Both the position numbers and the translations under genes were made by a program. The notes below the pieces were generated by a model. It was not told where the DNA came from, did no database searches, and was given only the letters and a program-made list of their open reading frames with translations. Below are positions 1 through 12,100 of a stretch of DNA of 64,000 bases, piece after piece. Position 1 is the stretch's first letter. Each line of letters opens with the position of its first letter. Origin of the DNA: Siderastrea siderea (lineage: Eukaryota; Cnidaria; Anthozoa; Scleractinia; Rhizangiidae); NCBI GenBank assembly GCA_964030785.1, contig OZ034969.1:33546601-33610600 (forward strand), in the 5' to 3' direction.

Positions 1-1009
1 CATGGCCGTCTTAAAACTTTTAGTACTAGCTAGGCAAGAAAGACATTCCTATTATCAGTTACCAGTCATACTAACAGTCAAGTTGATCATCCTTCAACCA
101 CCTTGGTAAGTTTAACCATGTTTTCTCAGAACAAGGGTATTTCAGTTGGACAGACTGCCTGGAAATTAATTTCAAATGACTGGCTTTCACTAGTCTGTCA
201 CTGTTTTATTTTTAGGACTTTAAGTCCTCCTCGCCGCCAGTAACTAGTCAACGCAAATTCTACATTAAATTCCCTACGATGAGCAGTTTTAATCTATTGA
301 AAACTGCATTTTATCTTTTCGATACAGTTTGCCGCTTTACTAGTCCTTACTAAGCAGCAAGCGAATTCTTGTCACGCAAATGTAAGCGAGTGGAAACAGA
401 TTTTGTTTTTAAGAACGCTTAAAGTACCAGGAATGTTAACTTTTCAGGATAATAAGTTAATTTCCTTGCTATAAAATATGTTGTTTTACAGTACAAGGAG
501 GAAAATACTCAAATATATATACGACCCTTGTGTGACGAACAGACGATTGCATTGACTTTTCGACCTGTGGTTGAGATGTAATTTATTCGGTGTCGGCTAA
601 CGAAAGCTAGAATCAAAGCTTCTTCTTTTAGCATCTATTTTACGACGAATACCCAAAGGTAGGATGTTTTTTCATCAAAATAAAAAGTATTTTAAGTTAC
701 AATGTGTCTGATGTCTGATATTGAACTGTGGATACAGTGGAAGGTTTTCTGAGCTGATTTTTGATTGATGTTGGGTTTATTTATAGTGACGTCTGTTTGT
801 AGTACAAATTGGTCGCGTTGCCAAAATTGACTCATCATTTCCATCTCTCAACGGGACACTTTTGTCGGGCCGCGGAAGACATTTTCACACAGCATAATAT
901 GAAGTATGAGCTTAACAACCAGCGTAGTTTCGGCTTGAAATTCAATGTACCAGTAGGCTTTCTATGGTTTAGAAATTAGCTAAAATTTGCTTATCCGCTG
1001 AAGCGCTTA
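1..1009. other. intergenic, nothing recognised
   Basis: AT-rich sequence without a long open frame, splice-bounded exon or clear repeat that I can support. Confidence 0.4.
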
Positions 1010-3029
1010 GAGCGGGGTAGATAAAACAGCTAGAAAGATATAAAATTTAAAAGCTTTTCCCAAATAAACTACAGTTTTGGAAAGAGCAGGAATGGTGTTA
1101 TGATTTGCTAAAAGTACATCGGTAAACATTACCGCGTTTAGCTGTACGAGCGAAACGAAAATGCACCATTTTACCCTTTTTTTGATGGCGGCGGGAAGCC
1201 AAAATGGCGATTTTCAGACTTTCCTCGATTTTGAAAAAACTAAAGCGCTTTAGTAACTTTTAATTGCATTTTCGAAAATAACTCGCTAAAGGGTTTATTT
1301 AGGCAAAATATGAAGAAATTGAAAATTTCACAACTGGCGCCGGGTTTTCGATATTTACAGACACTGGCTCTTAAGGAGCAATTCTTGCTGATATTTTCAG
1401 AGTGGTTAGAGTGGAAGTTGTTGAAAACTTGTAGCTATTTTCGGAACGTGTGTGCAATATTTGTGCTTGAAAAATTAGGAACTTAGGGGCATTATTCGAA
1501 GTTATTTGGAATGCAATAAGTATATCGAGTGCCCCTGTTTCCCAAGCTCCGCCAAATCAGCGTATCAACTTGTCTAAACGGCTGCTCAAAACTCCATCAG
1601 GCAACAGTCCATGTAGAGAGAGAAAGCTTCCCGAAAGCCCCTGAGATTTGAAGCCACAGAACAGCCGTCTTCTAGAGTCAAACCTGAACATCGAAATGTT
1701 CCAGCTGGAGAGAAACAGTTAGTTGTGTTGATGTGGGACACGCTCAAATTAACTTACCTGATTTGATTGACGTTCGTTGGCGTACGGGTTTTTCAAAATC
1801 GTGGGGTTTGCGGGCAAGCGTTTTCTTTCCTCACTTCTCCTGCCCCTTCTCCCACTTCTTTTGCGCTCGCCCCAATTTTCGTGCGGCCAAAAAGCGAAAA
1901 AGGCTTCGAACGTAAGAAAAAATATATATAATAATAAGTATATATGTAATAAAGCTCTCTTTTTTCCTTTCTCCCCTACTTTTTTTCCTATCAAGCAGAA
2001 GCGTTCGTCGCCATAGTGTTGTTTCCGACTGCACGCTATGCGGGCCTAAAATCTGGTTAATCGTTAACATAGGGAACCTCTTCCGCACTGTAGAAACATG
2101 GCTCGGCGATCTCGCTATGTGTTTAATTTTGCAGTGAAAGTTGCAGTTTCCAGCCAGGAAAAGCTCACTTAGGTAAGAGTTAGTTCCTAAACATTTCATG
2201 AATCGGTGTTTTACTTCGTTATTGATTCCGTATTCACGTTGTAAACAGACTTTGAATGTATAATTCGGTGATAAACAGAGTAGGTCAATTTCATAACATA
2301 CTTCTCTAAATTGCCCAACATCGCTCAATATTGGGAACAAAGGCCTTCAAATTCAAAACCCTAGTTTCCTCTATTTGAAAACTTTCTAGAAAAACAAGCA
2401 AACTCCTATTCTGGCGAAGGAAAGTCACATTTTAAGAGCTGGTGTTTGTTGATTTCCGTTGACATGAAAGGTCAAAGGGTCGCTCATATCACTCATACAA
2501 GTAGCCCGTTTTCAAAGCGCTCTCAAAATTCGCCGTTTCATTTGTCCCAAAATGTTTTTCGGCCGATGTTTAGTTGAAGTGATTGTTCTTTCCCGGAGTA
2601 TAGTCTCGTTGTGTAAAGCCATGTACCAGAGTGCTTTTTTGAGCATTGAATCTAGCCTAAATTGGGTTGTCGGTAACGACCGTTGTTGGGTATAAATTTT
2701 AAAATTTCGTAAAAAATTCAAGTTCGCTTTTCATGAAACTTTGACACTGCTAATAAACAGAGGAAATAAGATCTCTTAACTCCCCGGGTTAATCTTTTTT
2801 CGGACGCTTTCAATATTTGAACAGGAAAAGTCCCGATTTTGGCGTTGATTTTGACTGCCGCGATGGGCAAAATACGAAACTATTCACTAAAAAATAAATA
2901 AAAATCTAAACGACCGGAAACTTACATTTTTCGAACCTGTTCACCTAAGCCTTTATTCTGGCAGATTTTGAGAAAATCGGATTTTTCCATCTTGCATACC
3001 TTTAGTCGGTTCCATACAGCAAACCGCTC
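1010..3029. mobile_element. degraded TTAA-type element with long inverted arms
   Basis: The right end (about 2500-3029) is recognisably homologous to the right arm of the 5.7-kb element at 50065-55745. It shares the stretch reading AAGCGCTC-CAAAATT, the phrase AAGCCATRTACCAGAG, and the terminal CCGCTC followed by TTAA at 3030-3033. The left end (TTA then GAGCGG at 1007-1015) shows weaker similarity to that element's left arm, including TCGGTAAACATT near 1119. No transposase could be read. A 169-codon open frame on the minus strand (2340-1831) shows no recognised domain. Family membership is clear for the right arm and inferred for the left. Confidence 0.55.
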
Positions 3030-3067
3030 TTAACGCTGTTTCTGAGAACTTAAGCTTTTTACGTTGA

Positions 3068-4470
3068 GTGTGCATCGGAAATGAAGTAATGCATGGTTCA
3101 ATTTTACCTGTTACCATCCCCCCCCGGGCAACCCCGGGGACAAGTCCAGCCCTTCGGTCCCGGGGGCGGGGAATTGTTTGAAGCCGTCTTGTCCCGGGGG
3201 GAGGGGGGCGGGGCAAATCGAAAATAACTTCTTGTTGTTCTTGTGAAGTATGTCACTTCTCGGTTGGCGCCTGACCGCGTGGAGAAGACTGCCTATTTCC
3301 ATTGAGAATCTCTAGAATTTACATTAGACTGGTTAGAGAAGAAAAATCTCAAAATTAAAGTCTGTGTTCGAAGGTACTTTTATTTTAAATTGTTAAGCGA
3401 ATGTGCGTTTGATGCGTACTCGAATGGATGGCGTTCGTCACAAACAAAGAATTATTTCTTCAGCGTATTTATGTAAGACTTATGTACTAAGACGAGTCAA
3501 ATAGACTCTATATGAAAACGGATGCACGGCTTTATATTAAACAGAGGTTTCAATCCAGTGTTCATTCTTATGAAACAAGCTAAGAAAAACTTAATTTATT
3601 CACGGGCCTCTTGTGCGTATGTGCTATATTTAGACTAAATCACGTGGCGAAGACCACTTCTTTACTCGCTAGCCGTATGCCATTATACTTTCTCGATTGC
3701 GTTTTTCTTCAGTTTTCTTTTTCAAATATAGCGTTCATGTTTTTATTACATTATACATGTAGTGTCCTTCGTTCAAGAAACTCTAGAAAAGCGTTTAAGA
3801 CAGAATCCATCAAGAAATTGAGTAATCAGTGGACAAAAATCTTGTACCAGAATAATTTAAAGTATATTGCATTCTTTTTTACACTTTTTAAGAGCTTTAG
3901 ACGTAATAAGTTATCTGTAATAACCCCAAAGACAATTTCTTATGGGAGGCCGTTAAATTAAATTTCAAATTTCACAGGAATTGTGTAAACACGGGTAAAA
4001 TAGGTAAATTTTTGTGCATAAGATTTCATTTTGTGAAATTTGAAATTTATTTTCTCCGGGTCCCATAAGAAATTGTCTTTGGGGTTATTACAGATAACAA
4101 ATTACATCCCTAGCTCTCAAAAAATGTAAAAAAGAATGCGATATGCTTTAAATTATTCTGGTACAAGATTTTTGTCCACTGAAAATTAAAATTACTCAGT
4201 TTCCTAATGGATTCCGTCTTAAGTTCTTATCAAAACGTCTGGTTTTGCTATTGTACGGAAATCAATATCGTAATCTATGCTTTGTACACAAAACAGTGTA
4301 TTTGTGGTCGATGAGGAGTCCCAGGGGTGGGGAATTGTCTCTTTCTGCGTGCCCGGGGGTGGGGAATAGACCGCCAAATGAGAACAAAATTGCAAATCAT
4401 ATCCCCGGGGGTATGCCCGGGAGGGACATGGTAACAGGTAGAATTGAACCATGCATAACTGTAATGCACA
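3068..4470. mobile_element. large foldback (inverted-repeat) element with CCCGGGG blocks
   Basis: Two pairs of inverted segments nest inside one another. An outer pair (about 3068-3225 with 4310-4465) shares GCATGGTTCAATTYTACCTG and CCCGGGG-rich blocks. An inner pair (about 3803-3965 with 4045-4235) shares CCCATAAGAAATTGTCTTTG and GGTACAAGATTTTTGTCCA. The left half is about 500 bases longer than the right between the two pairs, which suggests a later insertion there. There is no coding capacity. Ends and target duplication were not resolved. Confidence 0.6.
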
Positions 4471-5110
4471 AGTTTTGCCGGCTTGAATTTCGGTTTGCCG
4501 GAACATGTTCTGCATCGTTTTCATACGAACTTCGCGGTTGTAAACTTTTGAACTGATTCTAACTTCAAGGCTCTGAAAGACTGGAAATGATGTAGCTTTT
4601 TGCGTTGGACTGCTGTGAAGCTAAAAATAGGATACTTCATTCAAATGTAAATTACATGGTGTGTACGATTGGTTAGCGTATTATGACTAAACGAGTCAAA
4701 CGTCTGCTGCCATTCAAGGGGGGCCTTGTCAGCCGAGAATAAGAAATCAGATATTTTTTAATTAGTAGTGGAAACATAGCAACGGAAACAAAAGTCATCA
4801 AAATTCTAAACTCCAGAAAACCAATCTCGTATTGTGCCACTGAGTGACGTTAATTCAAAAGTAATTATATATTGTTTCGTTTTATTGAGAGTAGCGTTCA
4901 GAAAATTGTGATGGCGTGTTCTCCAATAAAACAAAACCAATATTTATGCACTTAATTTAAAGGACTTTTAAGTGCTTCGATATGATAATAAAGTTTAAAA
5001 TAATATTTAGAACATTTCAAACTGAATGCTAACAATATTGACAAAAACGTTGGCTTTACTTTTTGCTTTTTGTCTTTCTTTATTGTTGCCCGCATTTTTT
5101 CAACATGCAA
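4471..5110. other. intergenic, nothing recognised
   Basis: AT-rich spacer between the foldback element and the Penelope-like remnant. No gene or clear repeat seen. Confidence 0.35.
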
Positions 5111-5114
5111 CTGA

Positions 5115-5790
5115 AGTTGAACCTAAGGGAGGTGGATGTTTGCGAGAGGTCAGGCCACAATCGTTATAAAACTTTCCAAAGAATATTCTTTTCTTTCCAA
5201 TTCTTTCTAAAGAATTTCCGGAGAATGAAAGGGAGGAGACTAGGCGACCGTTTCCGCGAACACCTACGAGACGTCGAAAGAAATGACAAGGACCCATCCA
5301 ACCAGTCGCCCGACATTTCAACCTCCCTTTAAATCATTCTAGCCAACACACGACAATCTGTGGCCTTTCCCTACACCAGAGTAACACGGAAAGCCGTGAA
5401 AATCTAGAACAAAAAATCATTTTTTTCAAATCGGCACACTTAATCCCCACGGTATCAACAAACGCTACTCATTCAACTAATTTATTATTGTTTTTCACGT
5501 TGCCATGTTCCTACCAATAGCGTAGCTCCACGACTCTCCATATAAACCAGGTGCAACCCACAATTCCTTGATTCGCTCTGACGAAAAGCTAACTCTCGAA
5601 ACGTCAGCTTTCAATCTCTTTACGGTGGCAAATTTACTTTTATCAACTCAGTTGATAAATTCAAACTTTTGTGTTTCGCGTCCCCACAGACGCAGCACCT
5701 TAGCTTCTTTAGAAACTAGCCCCCTTGTTTGCTTTAGAAATTGCCTAATAAAATACAAAATCTCCTTACTAAACTGCTGCTGTAGCGACG
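5115..5790 (+). mobile_element. Penelope-like retroelement remnant (GIY-YIG endonuclease end)
   Basis: The conceptual peptide at 5231-5292 reads GRRLGDRFREHLRDVER. This is the distinctive stretch after the YIG motif of the GIY-YIG endonuclease domain at the C terminus of animal Penelope-like reverse transcriptases. After a frameshift the same domain continues from 5332 (NHSSQH, CGLSLHQ, ESRENLEQKIIF) to about 5450. Downstream, 5568-5700 encodes SDEKLTLETSAFNLFTVA, which resembles the usual distal part of such copies, but that part is less certain. The reverse transcriptase core and the YIG motif are missing, and stops and frameshifts make it a dead fragment. Confidence 0.65.
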
Positions 5791-5867
5791 AGTAGCGCCA
5801 AGTCAACGCTGTAAGGCCGGGTTTAAGCGTCGAATTTCACTTGTGCTGAATTTAATACCTATTTGGT

Positions 5868-7005
5868 TCAACTAATGCCGGATTTATGGCTTGGCATTGT
5901 TAAATGGATTAAGTTTTTCAACTTTTAAATGTGTCAAAAGTGGTTTACATTCAATTGCAGTTTTCACTACAGATCTAGAGTCGTTGCTTAGGGAACGCTA
6001 AGAACAGTATTTAGTAGAAACCGATCTGGGAGCATTTTCTGTCGGTAAAATTAATGGTTAAATTTACGAGCTATGAATGCCTGAATGCATAGAGAACCAC
6101 ACTCAGATATTCAGTGGAACGTTCAATTAGTAGAGTGCCCTCTCCCTACCCCGTTTAGTTTGTTTATTTCGCCTGGCTGAACAAGTTAAACAAACTGGAC
6201 AGAAGGCCATTACGAGTAATACGGGTACCTTGGGTGTCAAGTACCGCATAGGTAAGGCGCAATAAAACTTCATCATATAGCCTCTTCCTTATTCAGGCTT
6301 TGGCCGTGATCCTAATTTAGAGTGCGGAAGCGTCAAATGGAAAACAAACAGCAGGAAGTAGTTTTTAATGAATTTTTGCGGTGAATTGCACTTTACTTAT
6401 ATCAGTTCAATAGAGTATAGCGGTTTTCCTGTTCTAGCCCTTCTGGGAACTTCGCATTTGACTCAACTTAGATGCGACGCACAATATGAGATATATTGAG
6501 AGGCCGTATATTATTCCTAGAATTGAATTTTAGGAACAGTCACGTAGTTTGCAATTTATTTAGGGTTCAGTACTCTAGAGCTGTAAGGGAAATAACTAAA
6601 TTTTGCACTTAGATTTGAAAACTTGAACAAAATAGGTGTACTACGCTATTAACTGGCCTGTTTCTGCAGTGGCATTAACGGTTATTGCAACATCAATCGA
6701 TATAAAATTTTGGCCTTTCTTTTTTTCCTTTTAAGTTTCAGCAGATAATTTGTTCACTATCTGATCTAAAACGTCAATTGCTCTTCAATTGCTAATGCCG
6801 GATTCATGTCTTAGCATGCATTGTTTAATGGATTAAGGTTTTCAAATTTCAAATATGTCAGATGTAATTCGCATTTAATTGCAATTTCAATTACAGATCT
6901 AGAGTGGTTGCTAAGGGAAGGCTAAGAACGGTATTTAGCATGCTGTTTTGGAGCGTTTTCTGTTGCTAAAATGGTGTAATTTATGAGCTGTGAACACCTG
7001 ATTCA
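5868..7005 (+). repeat. diverged direct duplication, two about 215-bp copies
   Basis: The segments at about 5868-6075 and 6785-7005 match in order. Both carry CTAATGCCGGATT, a GATTAAG block, ACAGATCTAGAGT, GGTTGCTAAGGGA or its variant, and end near GAGCTRTGAA. They lie in the same orientation about 920 bases apart and differ at many sites. They could be remnants of one repeat family or flanking repeats of an old element. No coding region was recognised between them. Confidence 0.5.
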
Positions 7006-7787
7006 AAAAATCGTCATTGTTCACGCGTAGCTAGTGCCAGATGTCTCCAATTCAACCACATGTTAAAAAGAAAAATCTCTAAGCTCAGCAGAAAAAAGGT
7101 AGAGTTGCGATGTGTTTTTCAAGAGTCAGAGATAATCTAGCCTTTTAGCCTTCGTTATCAGCGGACGTAAGAAAGTACCGTTTACACACGAAATAGAAAC
7201 GCCACTACGTGTTCGTGATGTTATAAGTGATATCCCAATGTAAAATGCGCCATATTTTGCATGTTGGCGTTCCGTGACGGTTGGCACTGATTTCATAATC
7301 CAACCGTGTATGCCGATTCTGTTGTAGGCTTCTTTCTATCAACGTCAACTAGCATAACAGATATCATCGTGACTCAAAATTATAAAAGAGTACTTCAATG
7401 AACAAACATGTGGAAATATCTTATCCTTGTAAGTTCCGGTTTCTAAGAAATAATGATTAGTTCTAAGCATTACTTGGCAACCGATACCAGTTTCTCAACC
7501 AATGGATAGAATTAAATAAAACTGAACTAGCCAATCATGACTTGCGCTTCGGATTATTCCTGCTTTTGACGCCATTATGCTTCCAGTTCCTACTGGTTCA
7601 CTGTGCTGTTTTCGAATTTCATTGTGTTGTTTTTCTCCAGAGCAATTACTTTGATCCTAGTCTTAGAACACTTAACTGAAACAATGCTGGCGTTTTCTAT
7701 TTTTAGCCTCACCCCCCACCCCCCGACTTCAAGAAGCCAAAAAGCCAGGAAAGGACACGTTTCAGCCGATGGCTTTTCTAGCGCGAG
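7006..7787. other. intergenic, nothing recognised
   Basis: No exon, RNA gene or repeat that I can support, apart from an 84-codon open frame without family features. Confidence 0.35.
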
Positions 7788-7933
7788 GGAATCGCCAACC
7801 CTAGTACCGAGGCGTTCTCTCCTCGCTCACTCGACTTGGGGCGAGATTTTGTGGTGACGTCACCGAATGACATTTCGCACCAAGTCGAGTGAGCGGAAGG
7901 AGAACAACTGGGTATTAGGCTAGGAATCGCCAA
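7788..7933. mobile_element. 124-bp foldback MITE with 11-bp target duplication
   Basis: GGAATCGCCAA occurs at 7788-7798 and again at 7923-7933, directly flanking a palindromic insert. The insert begins CCCTAGTACCGAGG and ends CTGGGTATTAGGCTA. Its arms carry CTCACTCGACTTGG and its complement around TGACGTCACC. A second member of the same family is at 60785-60909. The long duplication resembles the 9-11 bp duplications of Mutator-like elements; that assignment is inference. Confidence 0.75.
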
Positions 7934-8780
7934 TAACTGTCTAAATTTGGCTTTCAATGTCTAGGAGGGGAAAAGGACTAAACTTGAAAAAAGTTCGGGC
8001 CAACGTTTTTTACATGTAAGTTTTCCCCCTTTCCCCTGTTGTGTTTGCAAATTCGATAAAAACTGACTGTGGCTCCAAAATTCACTTCATATTGTCCCTT
8101 GCTGGTCAAGAATCTATTCATGTGCTATCAACTACTCGCATATGAATTTAGCACGTTGTTGAACCCCTCCGAGTTTCTCTCGTGTTGCATGTTGTTGAAC
8201 AAAATGGAGCCTGGCACTCTATGCCGTTCAACAGCGCTCACCATGTTAATTGGCGTATGTTGTCAACATTCCAACAAGGTATTAATGGTTAGCTGTTTAT
8301 GCTCTATTACTGAAATACTAAACGCTCAACGGGTACTATTGGGTTACAAATGCACCGCGGGAGGTTGCTGAGCAAGAAGGAAGTGTGCGATAGCAGAGAG
8401 CGACTCTAGCTTCTTGAGTGCTCAGGAAACCTCCTATGTGCATCCATAACTCAATAGTGTGCAGCTGTGGTGCTAACTATTTCGTGTAACATAGCTTTAG
8501 GAATTTTTTTCGGTTAGAAGTTCTGCTTGACGCCAGTTTTTTTGTATGCAATACTTCTAAATAATCGGGAAAAAATGCGAAAAAAATTTCTTCTTCTGGC
8601 TTCTAGGATTCGTACGTGACCCACTTTTTCATGTCATTTTTAAACTCTACGTGAGGAAAAAAAGGTGAAAAAGTTAAACAAGAATTAAAGCTTGCGAAAT
8701 AGTTGTAAAATTCTCTAGTTTGAACCGAGTGTCGGCTTTAAATTCAGAACATTTGACAAAAACACGGGGCTACACTGGTT
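7934..8780. other. intergenic, nothing firm
   Basis: Contains recurring short phrases (GTTGTTGAAC, GTTCAACA) near 8140-8270, similar to phrases near 60600-61090. No gene is supported. A short plus-strand open frame at 8069-8371 has no recognisable features. Confidence 0.3.
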
Positions 8781-8793
8781 TATCTGTATGTAT

Positions 8794-8799
8794 TTTATT
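8794..8799 (-). promoter_or_regulatory. candidate poly(A) signal of the calmodulin-like gene
   Basis: AATAAA on the minus strand, about 335 bases past the stop codon at 9136-9134. It is the first canonical signal I found downstream in that direction. The 3' UTR would then span about 9133-8780. Confidence 0.45.
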
Positions 8800-9133
8800 T
8801 GGATATACGTATTGATAGCCACAAAACCGACATGATAATCGTTTCAAGTTTGGTCTACAGTTATATTATATGAACTTGCTCTTAGACTAACTATTACAAA
8901 TAAACGAAAGGAAAATACATTATCTTCCTTATTACGTATTATCTGGAGCGCTCATCCGTAAGTTTCTTTCTTCTATGAAATTTGAAAATCACTAAATCCA
9001 CTATCATTAAACCCGGCTTTTCACATTCATAAGCCATTCCAATATTACCAATGAACTTATCAGCTGCAAACACGAATCTGGAATCAGTCCACAAGAATGT
9101 ACCAAACCAACTCCTCGCAGAAAGGTGCATGTT

Positions 9134-12100
9134 TCAGATTCGGGATTTGACCACCATCTGCACAAATTCTGCAAGAAATGATGTAATGGAATATGATGAG
9201 TTGTTACTGATCTCAAGCTTTCCATCTTCTGTTTGTTTTGTGTGCTGTGCTGGTCATTGGAGTTACACTCCTTCTAAATGTACGTTGGTCTAGGAGTTGG
9301 ATGGGGGTATTGAAAGCGAACGGAGTGATTAGCTATTGAACAGGTGACGTTGCCGAAAAATCTATAACCTTGTTTTTTATTTGCACTGTTAGATACAACG
9401 TTCTTGTGTTCTTCAATACAATACAATACAATACAATACAATACAATACAATACACTTTATTTAACTAGGTTGAACATATTAACCTTATACAGTTTTCTA
9501 ACATATGGCCCTCAAAAAATAAATTCAAACAGACAAGAAAAAAGCAGAATTCAATCGAACAAAAACAAATTGATCGGTGGTCTGCTAGTTCTTTTCCGAG
9601 AGAGAGGCGACAAAACCAAAGTCGAAAAAAGTGGCACTGCGACGTGAATTAGCGCCATGCACGTCCTAAAGCTCTCAGATACATTTTACGTATTCGTGAA
9701 CAAATTTAGACTGAAGTATAAACAAACGTACCAGCATAACTGACTTTGCCATCAGAATCCATGTCCGCCTCGGTGATCATGTCATCGATTTCTTGTTTGG
9801 AGTAGGTTTTCCCGCCAAAAGTCTTCATCACCAAGGCCAACTCATCGCTAGTAATATATCCATCCCCGTTGGTGTCAAATTTTTCAAAGTAGTATTGTAA
9901 GTCCACTGCAGTCATGGGCTCGCCTACTTGGCAGGCCATCATCTCTTCGAACTCGGAGTATTCCACTGTTCCATTCCCTGTAGAAAAGGAGGAAGGTTCA
10001 AGTCAAGTGACGACAAATGATGCCATATTTCACGTCGCTAGGACAGGATCATACAGTGAATGCATGGAAGTTTCTTCGCGTATTTCAACCGCTAATTCAA
10101 CCGATCACTACCCGTCTTTTATGGAAGTCATTTCTCTGTACATTTCCTTACATTCATTTTACAGAGCAATGTAACGAAAATTTCTCAAATCAAACGATTC
10201 AGGCAAAGAGAGTGTGTTCTCTTTTGACTCCAGCAGTAGATAGATAGACAAGAGCTTTTGGGTCCATTCAAAACTATTCGGACCAAAATTTTCAACTTGT
10301 GGTCAAATTTGACTGTGAAAAAGGTAAGATTTGTTGGTATATTTCCCGGCTGTCGGGAATTTGAGGCACGCCGGGCCAGCATGAGGCCTGAAGCGGGACT
10401 CTAGGAATAACTTTTGTGTTTTTAATCCAGTGAAGCTCAAACTTTGCAACATAACAGACTTTTCAATTGCAAACAATCGTATGATTTTTGTTTTTCGATT
10501 TTAACGGGTTTTGGCGGGAAAATAACGTCATGCAGATGACGTCAAAATTTTATTTTCACCGTATGACTAAACTAGTACACGATTTAGAAAGAATATGTTG
10601 AGACAAATTCAAATGTGAAAAAATAATTGAAAAAGCTTTATCGGTTCAAAAGATATTGCATTTTGAAATTTGCCAAAGTTCTAAATATAGGAACAAAATG
10701 GCGGGAAATTCAAAATTCAGATTGTCGTATCTTTTGAACCGATAAAGCTTTTTTAATTATTTTTTCATATTTGAATTCGTCTCATCATATCCTTTTGAAA
10801 TCGCGCAATAGTTAGTCATCAGGTGAAAATAAAATTTTGACGTCATTTGTATGACGTCATTTTCCCGCCAAAAACCGTTAAAATCGAAAAACAAAAATCA
10901 TACGATTGTTTGCAATTGAGAAGTCTGCTACGTTGCAAAGTTTGAGTTCCACTGGATTAAAAACACAAAAGCTATTCCTAGAGTGCCGCTTCAGGCCTCA
11001 TGCTGGCCCGGCGTGAGGTTGTCTGGGCTGATCTTTGTCAGTCCCCCTAACTGAACAGTAAACAAGAGAGGATGAAGGAAGAGAGCGAATCCCCCATGCA
11101 TGGGCCTCTTCCAATGAAAATTATTTAAAATCTATCTATCTCTGTCATACTGCGTGGTTATTTTAAGGACGACACCTCATCGGTCCGTTAGAATAACATC
11201 ATGTAATTTTAGATTGTTGACATGGAAACAAAAGATAAAAATAACCTACGCAGTATGGGTGGGGACTAATAATAAATTTCAAATAATTATCATGGGGCAC
11301 GGGATTCACTCTCTTAGCTCATCCTAGCTCTCTTGCAGTAAACAAAAGCAAATAGCATAGACGTACCGTTGCGGTCCACTGCTCTGATCATGTCTTTAAG
11401 CTCTTCTTCTGGCAGTTCTTGTCCAGCTTGCTTCATGGCTTCACCAAGTTCTTCTACAGAGATTTGTCCATCGCCGTTTTTGTCAAACAATTTAAAGGCA
11501 TCCGCTATTTCTAATAATAAAAGTAACAACAAGAAAAAAACTCGAAATGCACATTGCGAATTCGATCTGAAAGCGGTTATGATCACATTCGACAAACCGG
11601 ATAAGTAGAAAACAATTATCATGGAGGCCCATGTATGGATATAGAAGGAGGCTGTTTACAGCTGGAAGTCACTTTAATTGTCAGTGGAAGCCAACGATCT
11701 CATTGGTTAGAACACAATAAACATTAGGTTACTAACTCTTGTTGCTGACAAATTTTGAACTGTTACGCACCCTGGTGACTTTCAATTTTGAGGCCACAAA
11801 TGTTAGATTCCCCTTCCCAGAAAAGTCACTGTTGATATTTTCAGCCAGTAAAAACCCAAAACGATATTTATCACTTTGCAAGTGGGCGCGGCTCAAGGCC
11901 TAAGTTTTACCTTCAATTGAAATGTTGTGGGTGGGGGGAGGGGAAGGGGGCATATTGGCAGATAAAGAATATATAACGAAATTAGCGCAACTTTCAAGTT
12001 ACACACTAGTAACCTTTATAGCGGTAAATATGTTTTCTTACCATAAACAACAAATGCCTCAATGTATAGTGCCCTTTTACTTTTATCATTGTCTTTGTAC

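Noticed and set aside
1831..2340. 169-codon minus-strand open frame
   Set aside because: Lies inside a degraded transposon; no recognisable domain, and the composition is that of the repeat.
8603..8646. Alternative last exon of the calmodulin-like gene (acceptor with a long pyrimidine tract, then EFKNDMKKW...)
   Set aside because: It is in phase, but the exon at 9168-9134 encodes EFVQMV, which matches the calmodulin C terminus far better and lies closer.
9274..9456. Minus-strand frame beginning with YCIVL repeats
   Set aside because: Translation of the CAATA microsatellite.
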